Positions 42,526 to 50,487 of a stretch of DNA of 64,000 nucleotides are shown here, one piece after another. A model generated the notes under the pieces. That model was given only the letters and a program-made list of their open reading frames with translations, was not told the DNA's origin and did no database searches. A program made the position numbers and the translations under genes. Positions within the stretch are counted from its first letter, which is position 1. Each line of letters opens with the position of its first letter. This DNA comes from Frigoribacterium sp. CFBP 13712 (lineage in GTDB: Bacteria; Actinomycetota; Actinomycetes; Actinomycetales; Microbacteriaceae): NCBI RefSeq assembly GCF_014842255.1, contig NZ_JACYVH010000001.1, positions 600,475 through 664,474 of the forward strand, given 5' to 3'.

Positions 42526-43110
42526 TCAGGCGAACGCGTCCGCGGCCGGGGTGCCGAGCGCCCAGGCGAGCATCTCGGGCCAGGGCCCGAACCCCGAGTC
42601 GGGGGTGAGGTGACCGCCTCGGGGCACGAGGTGGAGCGGGGCGTCGACCCGCGCCTCCCACGTGTCCTGCAGACCGAGCGGCAGCCACTCGTCGTCGTCG
42701 CCCGCCACCACCACCGCTTCGGCGGCACCCGCGGGCAGGAGCCGCCCGTCGAAGGCCTCGCCGGCGACGAACGCGCGGATGCTCTGGCCCGCCACGAGCT
42801 CGGGCGACGGCGGCGACACCAGCGCGACGCGATCCACCCGAGGAGGCGCGTCGCCGGTCTGCAGACGCAGCCAGAGCACCGACGCGAGGCTGTGGCAGAT
42901 CACGGTGACCGGGCCCTCGGGCAGGGCGGCGAGCTCGGCGCGCACGCTCTCCTCCCAGACCGCGAGGTCGGGATCGTCGGCGTCGGGCAGCTGCGGGTAG
43001 CGGACCACGAGGCCGCGCGCGGTCAGCTCGTCGGCCAGCCGATGCTGCCAGTGATCCGCAGGCCGGTGGTTCTGCCAGCCGTGCAGCACGAGATACGAGG
43101 GAGCGGTCAC
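42526..43110 (-). CDS. RBBP9/YdeN family alpha/beta hydrolase
   Basis: A 194-residue serine hydrolase of the RBBP9/YdeN family. It shows YLVLHGWQNHRPADHWQ, the nucleophile elbow in VICHSLASVLW, the acid region VVAGDDDEWLPL and the catalytic His in VPRGGHLTPDSGFGPWPE. Substrates are unknown. GTG at 43110 is preceded six bases upstream by CAGGAT (43117-43122), a leaderless pattern. It converges on apeB and is divergent from the DUF1990 gene, which also appears leaderless. Dispersed motifs occur at 42650 and 42842. Confidence 0.87.
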   Translation of the reverse strand: MTAPSYLVLHGWQNHRPADHWQHRLADELTARGLVVRYPQLPDADDPDLAVWEESVRAELAALPEGPVTVICHSLASVLWLRLQTGDAPPRVDRVALVSPPSPELVAGQSIRAFVAGEAFDGRLLPAGAAEAVVVAGDDDEWLPLGLQDTWEARVDAPLHLVPRGGHLTPDSGFGPWPEMLAWALGTPAADAFA

Positions 43111-43158
43111 GCGTCGATCCTGCCCCGTCGACGCGACTCGTCGTGGCAGGCTCGACCC

Positions 43159-43692
43159 ATGACGTCATACGCGGCTCGCGGATTCGGCGAGGCCCTGACC
43201 GTCGACGGCCCGATCGGCTTCGACGCCCCGCCGCCTCACGGGTTCCGGGTCACGCGTCGATCGCGGGTGATCGGCCGCGGCGACGCCGTGTTCCGAACCG
43301 CCGGCGACGCCGTGCTGCGCTTCGAGGTGCACCGCGGCTCGGGCTTCGTGCCGCTCGACGTGCCCGCGCGGGTCGCGCCGGGGGCCTCGAGCATGTGGGC
43401 GGTGACCCTCGGCCCCCTCCGCCCCGCGGTGGCCTGCCGCGTGATCGACGTCGTCGACTCGCCCGCCGAGATCGGATTCGTCCACGCCGCGCTCGTCGGC
43501 CACCCGCAGCGCGGCTTCGAGAGCTACGTCGTGCGACGGCACCCCGACGGCACGGTCACCCTCGACATCCGCGTCGTCTGGCGCCCCGCCGCCTGGTGGA
43601 TGCGCGCGGCCGGCCCGCTCGGAGCCCTGGCCCTGTCGCTCATCCTGCGCCGCAACCTGCGCGCCCTCGACCCGGTCGTCGCCCGCGCCTGA
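43159..43692 (+). CDS. DUF1990 family protein
   Basis: A 177-residue protein with the DUF1990 pattern: YAARGFGEALTVDGPIGFD near the start, HGFRVTRRSRVIGRGDAVFR, GFVHAALVGHPQRGFESYVV and VVWRPAAWWMRAAGPLGALA at the end. Function of the family is unknown; the last 25 residues may be a membrane-associated helix. ATG at 43159 follows CAGGCT (43147-43152) by six bases, consistent with leaderless transcription. It is followed closely by an alpha/beta hydrolase on the same strand with its own -10-like element. Confidence 0.82.
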   Translation: MTSYAARGFGEALTVDGPIGFDAPPPHGFRVTRRSRVIGRGDAVFRTAGDAVLRFEVHRGSGFVPLDVPARVAPGASSMWAVTLGPLRPAVACRVIDVVDSPAEIGFVHAALVGHPQRGFESYVVRRHPDGTVTLDIRVVWRPAAWWMRAAGPLGALALSLILRRNLRALDPVVARA

Positions 43693-43720
43693 GCCGCCGG
43701 GCTCGTGCCACACTGTGTCG

Positions 43721-44812
43721 ATGACCGCCCGACGCCGCCATGCCGGCTCCCCCAGGCGCGCCGCCGCACGCGACGCCGCCCGTGCGTCGGGGGTCGATAC
43801 GACCGTCAGGGTCGAACGGATCCGCAGCGGCGACCTGTACGTGCGCGTCAACACCATCGGCCAGTCGGGCGAGCGGCCCTTCGTGCTGGTGCCCGGCATC
43901 GGGGTGTCGTCCGACTACTTCGAGCGTCTCGCGCCGAACCTGAACGAGTTCGGCCCCGTGCACGCGCTCGATCTGCCCGGCTTCGCCGGCGTGGCGCACC
44001 CGGGGCACGCCCTGACGATCCGCGAGTACGCCGACCTGGTCGGCGCCGCGATCGACGGCCTCGGGCTCGACGACCCCGTGCTGGTCGGCCACTCGATGGG
44101 CACCCAGATCGTCACCGACCTGGCCGCCCGACGCCCCGACCTCTCGACCCTCGTGCTGATCGGCCCGGTGATCAACCCCGCCGAACGCCGCGTCGTGACC
44201 CAGGCGCTGCGGTTCGCGCGGGCCGCCTGGCACGAGCCGGGGCGCGTGAAGTTCCTGGCCGTCAGCGCCTACGTGCTCTGCGGGGTGCGGTGGTTCTCGC
44301 GGATCCTGCCGAAGATGATGACGTACCCGATCGAGGACCACCTGCCCGACGTGCGGGCCGACACCCTCGTGATCCGCGGCGAGTTCGACGCCGTGGCCCC
44401 CCGCGACTGGGTGCGACGAGTGGGCGAGCTGCTGCCGTCGTCACGACTCTGGGAGATGCCCGGCGCGGCGCATTCGGTCATGCACGCCCACGCCGAGGAG
44501 GTCGCGAAGCTCTGCGTCGAGCACGCTCAGCAGCCCATCGACACCGACGAGGGCGAGCAGCTGCACCACTACGACGATGCGAGCGACGGCGACGAGAGCG
44601 ACGACTTCAGCCCCAGCCCGAGCGACTTCGCCAAGGCCGTCGGGGCGCGGCTGCGGGCGACCGTCGCGACGCTGAAAGGCGACGACGAGGCCCTGGCCGC
44701 GGCCAAGACCGACCACGCCGAGTCGATGCAGGCCGCCTTCGATCGGCGCCAGGCCGAGAAGGCGGCGGCCGGGGTCGCACCCGACGACGGCCCCCACATC
44801 GACCCCGCCTGA
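43721..44812 (+). CDS. Alpha/beta hydrolase
   Basis: A 363-residue alpha/beta hydrolase. It has FVLVPGIGVSSDYFERLAP (oxyanion region), the nucleophile elbow LVGHSMGTQI, the acid Asp in IRGEFDAVAPRDW and the catalytic His in PGAAHSVMHAHAEE. The N-terminal 30 residues are basic and the C-terminal 90 are acidic and helical, beyond the normal hydrolase fold. The substrate is unknown. ATG at 43721 sits six bases after CACACT (43709-43714); GTG at 43715 is an alternative two codons longer. A strong bidirectional hairpin follows. Confidence 0.85.
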   Translation: MTARRRHAGSPRRAAARDAARASGVDTTVRVERIRSGDLYVRVNTIGQSGERPFVLVPGIGVSSDYFERLAPNLNEFGPVHALDLPGFAGVAHPGHALTIREYADLVGAAIDGLGLDDPVLVGHSMGTQIVTDLAARRPDLSTLVLIGPVINPAERRVVTQALRFARAAWHEPGRVKFLAVSAYVLCGVRWFSRILPKMMTYPIEDHLPDVRADTLVIRGEFDAVAPRDWVRRVGELLPSSRLWEMPGAAHSVMHAHAEEVAKLCVEHAQQPIDTDEGEQLHHYDDASDGDESDDFSPSPSDFAKAVGARLRATVATLKGDDEALAAAKTDHAESMQAAFDRRQAEKAAAGVAPDDGPHIDPA

Positions 44813-44860
44813 GCCCCCGCGGCCGCTCGACCCACGGCCCCTCTTGCTCGATGAGTCACG

Positions 44861-44893
44861 ACACGCCGCGCCCCCACGCGACGCGCGGCGTGT
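44861..44893. terminator. Bidirectional hairpin terminator
   Basis: ACACGCCGCGC (44861-44871) and GCGCGGCGTGT (44883-44893) are perfect 11-bp arms with an 11-base loop, lying between the convergent hydrolase and mntH genes. There is no T-run; in G+C-rich genomes such stems often act alone. Confidence 0.75.
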
Positions 44894-44938
44894 CTCGACT
44901 CCCCGACCCGCGCCTCCCCGGCCCGCGGCGTCCGCGGC

Positions 44939-46216
44939 TCAGGCCCCGGTCACCGTCAGCCAGATGAGCGCGAGGTTGAGCGCGACGACCACGCCGACCG
45001 CGATCCACGCCGCGATGCGGATGCCCAGCACGTTGCGGCTCTCGCCCATCAGCGACGCGTCGCTGGTCGCCCGGACGAGCGGCACCAGCGCGAACGCGAT
45101 GCCGAAGCTCAGCACGACCTGACTCAGCACCAGCAGCCACGTCGGGCTGATCCCGGTCGCGAGCAGGACGAGCGCCGGCACCAGCGTGACGACCCGCCGC
45201 ACGAACAGCGGGATGCGGATCTTCAGCAGACCGCGCATGATCTCGGCGCCCGCCATCGACCCGACCGACGTCGAGGCGAGCCCCGAGGCGAGCAGCCCGA
45301 CTCCGAACAGCACCCCGACCAGCGGGCCGAGCGCCTCGGTGATCGCCGCATGGGCGCCCGGGATGGTGTCGGTGCCGGTCCGCCCCTGCAACGTCGAGGC
45401 CGCGAGCACGAGCATCGCGATGTTCACCCCTCCGGCGACGAGGAGGGCGAGCACGACGTCCCACCGGGTGGCCTTCAGCACCCGCCGACGGTCGGCGCCC
45501 ACGGCGACGTCCCCGTGGTGGTCGCGGACCAGCGCCGAGTGCAGGTACACGGCGTGGGGCATGACCGTCGCGCCGAGCATCGACGCCGCCAGCAGCACCG
45601 ACTGCGCGTCGTCGAAGCGGGGCACGATGCCCGCGAGCATGCCGCCGGCCGACGGCGGCGCGAAGAGCAGACCCGCGCAGAAGCCGATCGTCAGCACGGC
45701 CAGCAGACCGATGATGATCGTCTGGAAGACGTGACCGCCGCGGTAGCGCGTCAGCATCAGGATGCCGAGCGACACGACGCCGGTGATGACGCCCCCGAGC
45801 ACCAGCGGCACCCCGAAGAGCAGCTGCAGCGCGAGGGCCCCGCCGATCACCTCGGCGACGTCGGTCGCCGCGGCCACCAGCTCGGCCTGGCCCCAGTAGG
45901 CCAGGCGGCGCTTGCGCGGCAGGCGCCGACCCATCACCTCGGGCAGCGACTGCCCGGTGACGATGCCGAGCTTCGCCGACAGGTACTGCACGAGCACGGC
46001 CATCGCGTTCGCCGCGACGAGCACCCAGAGCAGCAGGTAGCCGTACTGGGCACCCGCCGTCAGGTTGGCCGCGACGTTGCCGGGGTCGACGTACGCGATC
46101 GCGGCGATGAAGGCCGGGCCGAGCAGTACACCGCGGGGTCTCGGGTGGGCGGGGGCGCGGCGGTCGTCGACCCGCGCCTCCTCGGTGTCCGTCGGTCGTG
46201 CGTCATCTGTCGCCAT
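44939..46216 (-). CDS. mntH: Nramp family divalent metal (Mn2+) transporter
   Basis: A 425-residue, 11-helix Nramp transporter that imports Mn2+ (and Fe2+) with protons. The metal site is visible in helix 1 (YVDPGNVAANLTAGA) and helix 6 (MLGATVMPHAVYLHSALVRD, with Met and His). Residues 11-17 (TEEARVD) in the disordered N-terminus come from a dispersed motif. A -10-like TAGGGT lies six bases before the ATG, indicating a leaderless mRNA, and a perfect 22-bp operator overlaps the promoter. It should be repressed by manganese through an MntR-type protein. Confidence 0.93.
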   Translation of the reverse strand: MATDDARPTDTEEARVDDRRAPAHPRPRGVLLGPAFIAAIAYVDPGNVAANLTAGAQYGYLLLWVLVAANAMAVLVQYLSAKLGIVTGQSLPEVMGRRLPRKRRLAYWGQAELVAAATDVAEVIGGALALQLLFGVPLVLGGVITGVVSLGILMLTRYRGGHVFQTIIIGLLAVLTIGFCAGLLFAPPSAGGMLAGIVPRFDDAQSVLLAASMLGATVMPHAVYLHSALVRDHHGDVAVGADRRRVLKATRWDVVLALLVAGGVNIAMLVLAASTLQGRTGTDTIPGAHAAITEALGPLVGVLFGVGLLASGLASTSVGSMAGAEIMRGLLKIRIPLFVRRVVTLVPALVLLATGISPTWLLVLSQVVLSFGIAFALVPLVRATSDASLMGESRNVLGIRIAAWIAVGVVVALNLALIWLTVTGA

Positions 46217-46231
46217 ACGACGACCCTACAC

Positions 46232-46253
46232 AAAGTTCGGTGACCCGAACTTT
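46232..46253. promoter_or_regulatory. Palindromic operator upstream of mntH
   Basis: Arms AAAGTTCGG and CCGAACTTT, perfectly complementary, separated by TGAC. It is centred about 26 bases upstream of the mntH ATG and directly upstream of the -10-like TAGGGT. The position and symmetry fit an MntR (DtxR family) site. Confidence 0.7.
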
Positions 46254-46271
46254 CACTCTCGGCACAGAGAA

Positions 46272-46295
46272 ATGCCCGGGTCGAGACCCGGGCAT
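46272..46295 (-). terminator. Rho-independent terminator of the lipoprotein gene
   Basis: ATGCCCGGGTC (46272-46282) and GACCCGGGCAT (46285-46295) form a perfect stem with a very short loop. On the minus strand it is followed by TTCTCTGTG, a partial T-run. It lies 26 bases after the lipoprotein stop and close to the mntH operator. Confidence 0.8.
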
Positions 46296-46321
46296 CACTC
46301 GTGCGTCCGTGCGGTGAGGAC

Positions 46322-47029
46322 CTACTGCGTGGCGACGGTGATCGTCGCGACGCCGACGAGCAGCTCGTCGGGCACCAGGTCCGTCTCGAACGTGGTGTTC
46401 AGCAGCTCGGCCGCCTCGGAGCTGACGTGGACCGTCGTGCCCTCGAGGACGGCGTCGGTGCCCTCGGTGCGTAGCGGCTCGAGCGTGCCGCCCCAGAGGT
46501 TGAAGAGGTAGGCGTGCCCGGCGGCCGGCTCGCCGTTGACCGAGACGTCGCCGTAGAGCTTCGAGGCACCGGGGTCGATGTCGAAGTTCGTCAGCTCGAC
46601 GACCGTGTCGCCCGAGCTGAGGCTGATGCCCGAGCCGTCGTGCTGGATGTCGCCCTGCACGTACGGCCGCACCTCGCCCTCGGGGTCGTAGTACGAGACG
46701 TTGCCGCCCGTGATCGGGAACGAGAACGCGCCGTCGGCGAAGGTCGCGTCGCCGACGGGGGCCGGCGTGAGACCGAGCAGCGTGAGCGCGCTGGTGAAGC
46801 TCTCGTCGACGGCGACCTGCGTGTCGACGCCGCCGCTCAGATCGGGCACGACGGCCAGCGGGGTGGCCTCCGATTCGGGCAGCTCGGGGTTCTCGCGGTG
46901 GATCGGGGCCGTGTTGTTGCTCTCGGAGTCCGACGTCGAGTAGCACGCCGTCAGCGAGAGGGCGAGGCCGCCGGCGACGGCGACACCGAGGACGGTGCGG
47001 ACGAGTGACGGGCGTGAGGTGAGGCGCAT
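46322..47029 (-). CDS. Putative lipoprotein, beta-rich (HtaA-like pattern possible)
   Basis: A 235-residue exported protein. The signal peptide (GVAVAGGLALSLTAC) ends in a lipobox with Cys at about residue 29. The mature part is beta-rich: ALTLLGLTPAPVGDATFADG, then FSFPITGGNVSYYD, DIQHDGSGISLSSGD and VVELTNFDIDPGASKLYGDV. The order of these elements recalls HtaA-type domains of actinobacterial haem uptake, but no haem-binding Tyr/His pattern is clear, so this is only a suggestion. ATG at 47029 follows GAAGGA. A T-tailed terminator follows. Confidence 0.7.
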   Translation of the reverse strand: MRLTSRPSLVRTVLGVAVAGGLALSLTACYSTSDSESNNTAPIHRENPELPESEATPLAVVPDLSGGVDTQVAVDESFTSALTLLGLTPAPVGDATFADGAFSFPITGGNVSYYDPEGEVRPYVQGDIQHDGSGISLSSGDTVVELTNFDIDPGASKLYGDVSVNGEPAAGHAYLFNLWGGTLEPLRTEGTDAVLEGTTVHVSSEAAELLNTTFETDLVPDELLVGVATITVATQ

Positions 47030-47061
47030 GGTGGTTCCTTCGTTCGGTCGGGTCGAGCTAA

Positions 47062-48465
47062 TCACACCTGGTCGGACGGGATGAAACGGTCGACCTTGCG
47101 GTGCCAGCGCTGCCCGAGCAGGCCGCCGAGCACGGCGCCGACGAAGCTCAGCACCACGACGAGGCCGATGAACACGATCGACTCGATCGACATGGCCGAG
47201 GCGTCCGTCGCGCCGTCCGCTGCGGTCGCGCCGCCCAGCGACGAGAAGTCCGCGCCGAGCGACACGTAGGCGACGACCGCGAGGATCAGCCCCACGACGA
47301 CACCCCAGAGCCAGGTGGCCAGACCCTGCTTGAAGCCCGAGAAGCGGGCGACACGCGAGGCGGTGAACCCGCCGATCAGGTAGCCGAAGAACACGACGGC
47401 GAGCACGACGACGGCGGTCACGATCGACAGCACGTCGCCGTTGTCGGTGGCGAACCGCTGCATGCCGGTGAAGGCGTTCGACGAGCCGTCGGCCGATGCG
47501 GCGACCCAGGCGCCGACGATGCCTCCGTAGATCGCCATGATGACGAAGCCGAAGCCCGTGGCGGCGAACCAGCCGAGCAGACCGGCGCCGAAGCGGATGC
47601 CGCTGAACTCCTCCTTCTGCTGCGTGAGCAGATCGCGACGGACGGCCACGTGGTTGATCCCGCCGTCGGCGACGAGCGGGTACGAGCCCGTGCCGGGCTG
47701 AGCCGGGTACGAGGCGGAGCCCTGAGTCGGGCCGGCGACGGTGGGGGCGTCGTCGCGCGAACGCGAGCCGTGCTCCGCAGCCGAGGAGGCGCGGGTCGGG
47801 TCGGACGCGATCGGCGCGACCACGGTGGGGGCGTCTCCGTCGCGGTCGGTGCGGTCGGTGCGGTCGTCGCCCGCGGTGCGGTCGCGGTCACGGTCGCTCG
47901 CGTCGCCGCGCGAGGCCTCGGCGGCACGGAGGGCCTCGTCGTCGTGCAGCGTGCGGCGCTGGTTGTCGTCACCGCTCGTGGCGGACCAGGCGCGTGCGGG
48001 CGGAGCCGTGGGGGCGACCATCGGCGGCACGGCCGCGGTCGGCGCGTCGGCGTCGCGGGTGTCGCGGGTGCCGTCGTCGTCGCGTGCGTCGGCGGGGACG
48101 GGCTCGATGACCTCGGTCTCGCCGTCGCGGGCGCTGCCGTCACGGTCGCCATCGCGGACGTCACCGTCGCGGTCGCGGACGTCACTGCCGTCGCGGTCGG
48201 CGGCCACCGGCGCGGCGAACGGGTCGTTCGAGGGCACGGGCGCGCCGGCCTCCGAGGCGTCGGCGGGGGCGGTCGCCGGGAACGCCGGGGCGCCGAAGTC
48301 GACGGCGGGCGCGTCGGCCGGTGCGGACGCCCCGCGGTCGTCGTAGGCGCCGTCCGACTCGTCTCGGCGGTCCTCCGGGGCGACCGCGGGCTCGCGCGGT
48401 GTCGTCTCGTCGGCGTCTCGGTCGTGGTCGGGGCGGTCGCTCCCGGGAGTGCGTGCGTCCGTCAT
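47062..48465 (-). CDS. Membrane protein with long disordered acidic N-terminus
   Basis: A 467-residue protein. Residues 1-270 are Asp/Arg/Ala/Pro-rich and disordered, with repeated RDGD segments and a dispersed motif encoding PTRASSAAE (47785). Residues 290-460 contain four membrane helices: LLGWFAATGFGFVIMAIYGG, IVTAVVVLAVVFFGYLIGG, LWGVVVGLILAVVAYVSLG and IVFIGLVVVLSFVGAVLGG. It resembles TIGR04086/YrzE-like integral membrane proteins only in general layout. The function is unknown. GAGGAG precedes the ATG. It is divergent from the CitE-like gene and lies 32 bases upstream of the lipoprotein gene on the same strand. Confidence 0.7.
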   Translation of the reverse strand: MTDARTPGSDRPDHDRDADETTPREPAVAPEDRRDESDGAYDDRGASAPADAPAVDFGAPAFPATAPADASEAGAPVPSNDPFAAPVAADRDGSDVRDRDGDVRDGDRDGSARDGETEVIEPVPADARDDDGTRDTRDADAPTAAVPPMVAPTAPPARAWSATSGDDNQRRTLHDDEALRAAEASRGDASDRDRDRTAGDDRTDRTDRDGDAPTVVAPIASDPTRASSAAEHGSRSRDDAPTVAGPTQGSASYPAQPGTGSYPLVADGGINHVAVRRDLLTQQKEEFSGIRFGAGLLGWFAATGFGFVIMAIYGGIVGAWVAASADGSSNAFTGMQRFATDNGDVLSIVTAVVVLAVVFFGYLIGGFTASRVARFSGFKQGLATWLWGVVVGLILAVVAYVSLGADFSSLGGATAADGATDASAMSIESIVFIGLVVVLSFVGAVLGGLLGQRWHRKVDRFIPSDQV

Positions 48466-48635
48466 GTCAGGCTCCTCGTACGTCGTAGCCCGTGGTCCGG
48501 GCCCTGTGATCCTCCTGAACGGTACGCCCCGCGGGCTCCCGAGGCCGGGAGGCCCGCCCGACCGAGGGAGGACTCCGCACCGGGGCGACCGGTAGCGTGG
48601 TGCCGACCGACGAGCGAACCGAAGACGAGGACGTC

Positions 48636-49538
48636 ATGACCGACACCGCCGACAGCACTCCGACGGGGGCCATCCCCACGCAGACCCCCGGGTCGTCCGA
48701 CCGTGCGGCGCGCCGCCGGCCGAACCCCGACATCGCCCGTTCCTGGCTGCTGGTGCCGGGCACGGCGCCCGACCGCTTCGACTCCGCGGCCGCCTCGCGC
48801 GCCGACCAGATCGTGCTCGACATCGAGGACGCCGTCGACCCGGCCCGCAAGCCCGCCGCCCGGGCCGACGTGGTGTCGTGGCTGCGCGACGGCGGCAGGG
48901 CCTGGGTCCGCATCAACGACCACTCCACCGAGTTCTGGTCGGACGACGTCGACGCGCTGCTCGGACTCCCGGGTCTGCAGGGCGTGATGCTCGCGAAGAC
49001 CGAGGCCCCGGAGGACGTCACCGAGACCTTCGACCGGCTCGGCGGCTCGCTCCCCGTGCTGGCGCTCGTCGAGTCCGCCCTCGGCATCGAGGAGAGCCCC
49101 GCGATCGCGAAGGCCCGCGGCGCCTACCGCCTCGCGTTCGGCAGCGGCGACTACCGCCGCGACACCGGCACCAGCGCTGACGACCTGGCGATGGCCTACC
49201 CCCGATCGCGCCTCGTGGTCGCCAGCCGCATCGGCGGTCTGCCCGGCCCGATCGACGGTCCGACCGTCGGCAGCAGCCACCCGGTGCTGCGCGAGCAGTC
49301 GTCGGTCGCCGTCGCCCTCGGCATGACCGGCAAGCTCTGCCTCGACGTCGAGCAGCTGCCCGTCATCAACGAGGTCATCAGCCCCACGCCGTCGGACGTC
49401 GCCTGGGCGCAGGACTTCCTGGCCGACTTCGAGAGCCGCGGCCGCGTCATCCGCGACGGCAGCGACCTGCCCCGCCTGGGCCGCGCGCAGAAGATCGAGA
49501 AGCTCGCCTCGGCGTTCGGCGTGCTGCCCTCGAGCTGA
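48636..49538 (+). CDS. HpcH/HpaI aldolase / CitE-like lyase
   Basis: A 300-residue TIM-barrel protein of the citrate lyase beta/malyl-CoA lyase family. The typical start RSWLLVPGTAPDRFDSAAAS is followed by the metal-binding IVLDIEDAVDPARKPAAR, RINDHSTEFWSDDV, ALVESALGIEE and FGSGDYRRDTG. It should catalyse C-C cleavage of a CoA thioester or similar; free-standing CitE-like proteins are often of unknown function. ATG at 48636 follows GAGGA, and a -10-like TAGCGT lies at 48593-48598. A very strong terminator follows the stop. Confidence 0.87.
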   Translation: MTDTADSTPTGAIPTQTPGSSDRAARRRPNPDIARSWLLVPGTAPDRFDSAAASRADQIVLDIEDAVDPARKPAARADVVSWLRDGGRAWVRINDHSTEFWSDDVDALLGLPGLQGVMLAKTEAPEDVTETFDRLGGSLPVLALVESALGIEESPAIAKARGAYRLAFGSGDYRRDTGTSADDLAMAYPRSRLVVASRIGGLPGPIDGPTVGSSHPVLREQSSVAVALGMTGKLCLDVEQLPVINEVISPTPSDVAWAQDFLADFESRGRVIRDGSDLPRLGRAQKIEKLASAFGVLPSS

Positions 49539-49549
49539 CCCGCCGATCC

Positions 49550-49597
49550 ACAGACAGAAGGAGGCGCACCCACCCGGGCGCGCCTCCTTCTGTCTGT
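49550..49597 (+). terminator. Strong 18-bp stem terminator
   Basis: ACAGACAGAAGGAGGCGC (49550-49567) and GCGCCTCCTTCTGTCTGT (49580-49597) are perfect 18-bp arms around a 12-base loop. It lies 11 bases after the CitE-like stop. The arms contain the dispersed motif core GGAGGCGC / GCGCCTCC. Confidence 0.92.
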
Positions 49598-49605
49598 CCG
49601 GACGC

Positions 49606-49634
49606 TTGACAGACGATAGTCGGCGACATATCTT
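49606..49634 (+). promoter_or_regulatory. Sigma-70-type promoter of the PadR gene
   Basis: A perfect -35 TTGACA (49606-49611), 17-bp spacer and -10 TATCTT (49629-49634) lie about 55 bases upstream of the PadR ATG. This is the best consensus promoter in the window. The A+T-rich sequence around it is a likely site for PadR autoregulation. Confidence 0.8.
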
Positions 49635-49689
49635 TGACGCATCGCGACACGTTGTCACGAGCAGACCACATCCCCGAGAGGAGTACCCC

Positions 49690-50382
49690 ATGGGTACCGA
49701 CACCATCTTCGAGAACGACGGCGACCCTCGTCGCCACCACCATGACTCCGACGAGCGCGGCGCGACGTCCGGCTCCGACCCGTTCGGCCACGGCTCCGGC
49801 GGTCGGGGTCGCTTCGGTCGGCCCTTCGGGCGCGGCTTCCGCCCCGGCCAGGGCTTCGGCGGCTTCGGCCCCGGCGGCCCCGGGTTCGGCGGCCCCGGGT
49901 TCGGCGGCCCCGGCTTCGGCCCGGGTCGCGGCGGGCGTGGCCGTGCCCGCCGCGGCGACGTGCGCCTCGCCATCCTGTCGCTGCTCGCCGACGCCCCGTC
50001 GAACGGCTACGGCCTGATCAAGTCGATCGCCGAGCGCACCGACGGCGCCTGGAAGCCGAGCCCCGGGTCCGTCTACCCGACGCTGCAGCAGCTCGTCGAC
50101 GAAGAGCTGATCGTCTCCGACGAGGCCGCGTCGAAGAGCGTCTTCAGCCTCACCGACGCCGGCCGCGCCCACGTCGCCGAGCACTCCGCCGAGATCGAGA
50201 AGGCGTGGGCCGCGACGGCCGACGACGCCAGCGACTCCGACCGCGAGTTCCAGACCAGCCTGATGAAGCTGATGGGCGTCGTGAAGCAGTTCCACCACGA
50301 CGGCAGCGAGGCGCAGCGCGTCGCCGCCACCGCGAAGCTGGACGAGACCCGGCGCGCGCTCTACGCGATCCTGGCCGACTGA
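49690..50382 (+). CDS. PadR family transcriptional regulator with Gly/Phe-rich N-terminus
   Basis: A 230-residue PadR protein. Residues 1-90 are disordered: His/Asp-rich at first, then Gly-Phe-Pro repeats (FGGFGPGGPGFGGPGF). The winged helix starts with RRGDVRLAILSLLADAPSNGYGLIKSI and continues with WKPSPGSVYPTLQQLVDEEL and the C-terminal dimerisation helices. PadR repressors usually control stress or efflux genes and often themselves; no exporter is adjacent. ATG at 49690 follows GAGAGGAG, and a strong promoter lies upstream. The Gly/Phe segment resembles low-complexity regions that can promote protein assembly. Confidence 0.9.
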   Translation: MGTDTIFENDGDPRRHHHDSDERGATSGSDPFGHGSGGRGRFGRPFGRGFRPGQGFGGFGPGGPGFGGPGFGGPGFGPGRGGRGRARRGDVRLAILSLLADAPSNGYGLIKSIAERTDGAWKPSPGSVYPTLQQLVDEELIVSDEAASKSVFSLTDAGRAHVAEHSAEIEKAWAATADDASDSDREFQTSLMKLMGVVKQFHHDGSEAQRVAATAKLDETRRALYAILAD

Positions 50383-50487
50383 CCCGCGCCGCGCCTCCTC
50401 GGCGGCGGGCGCGAGCCCTCGCGGCACGGGCTCTCGGAGCACGGGCTCTCGGCGGGCGCGCAAGGTGCCGTGCCAGAATCTCGCGCC

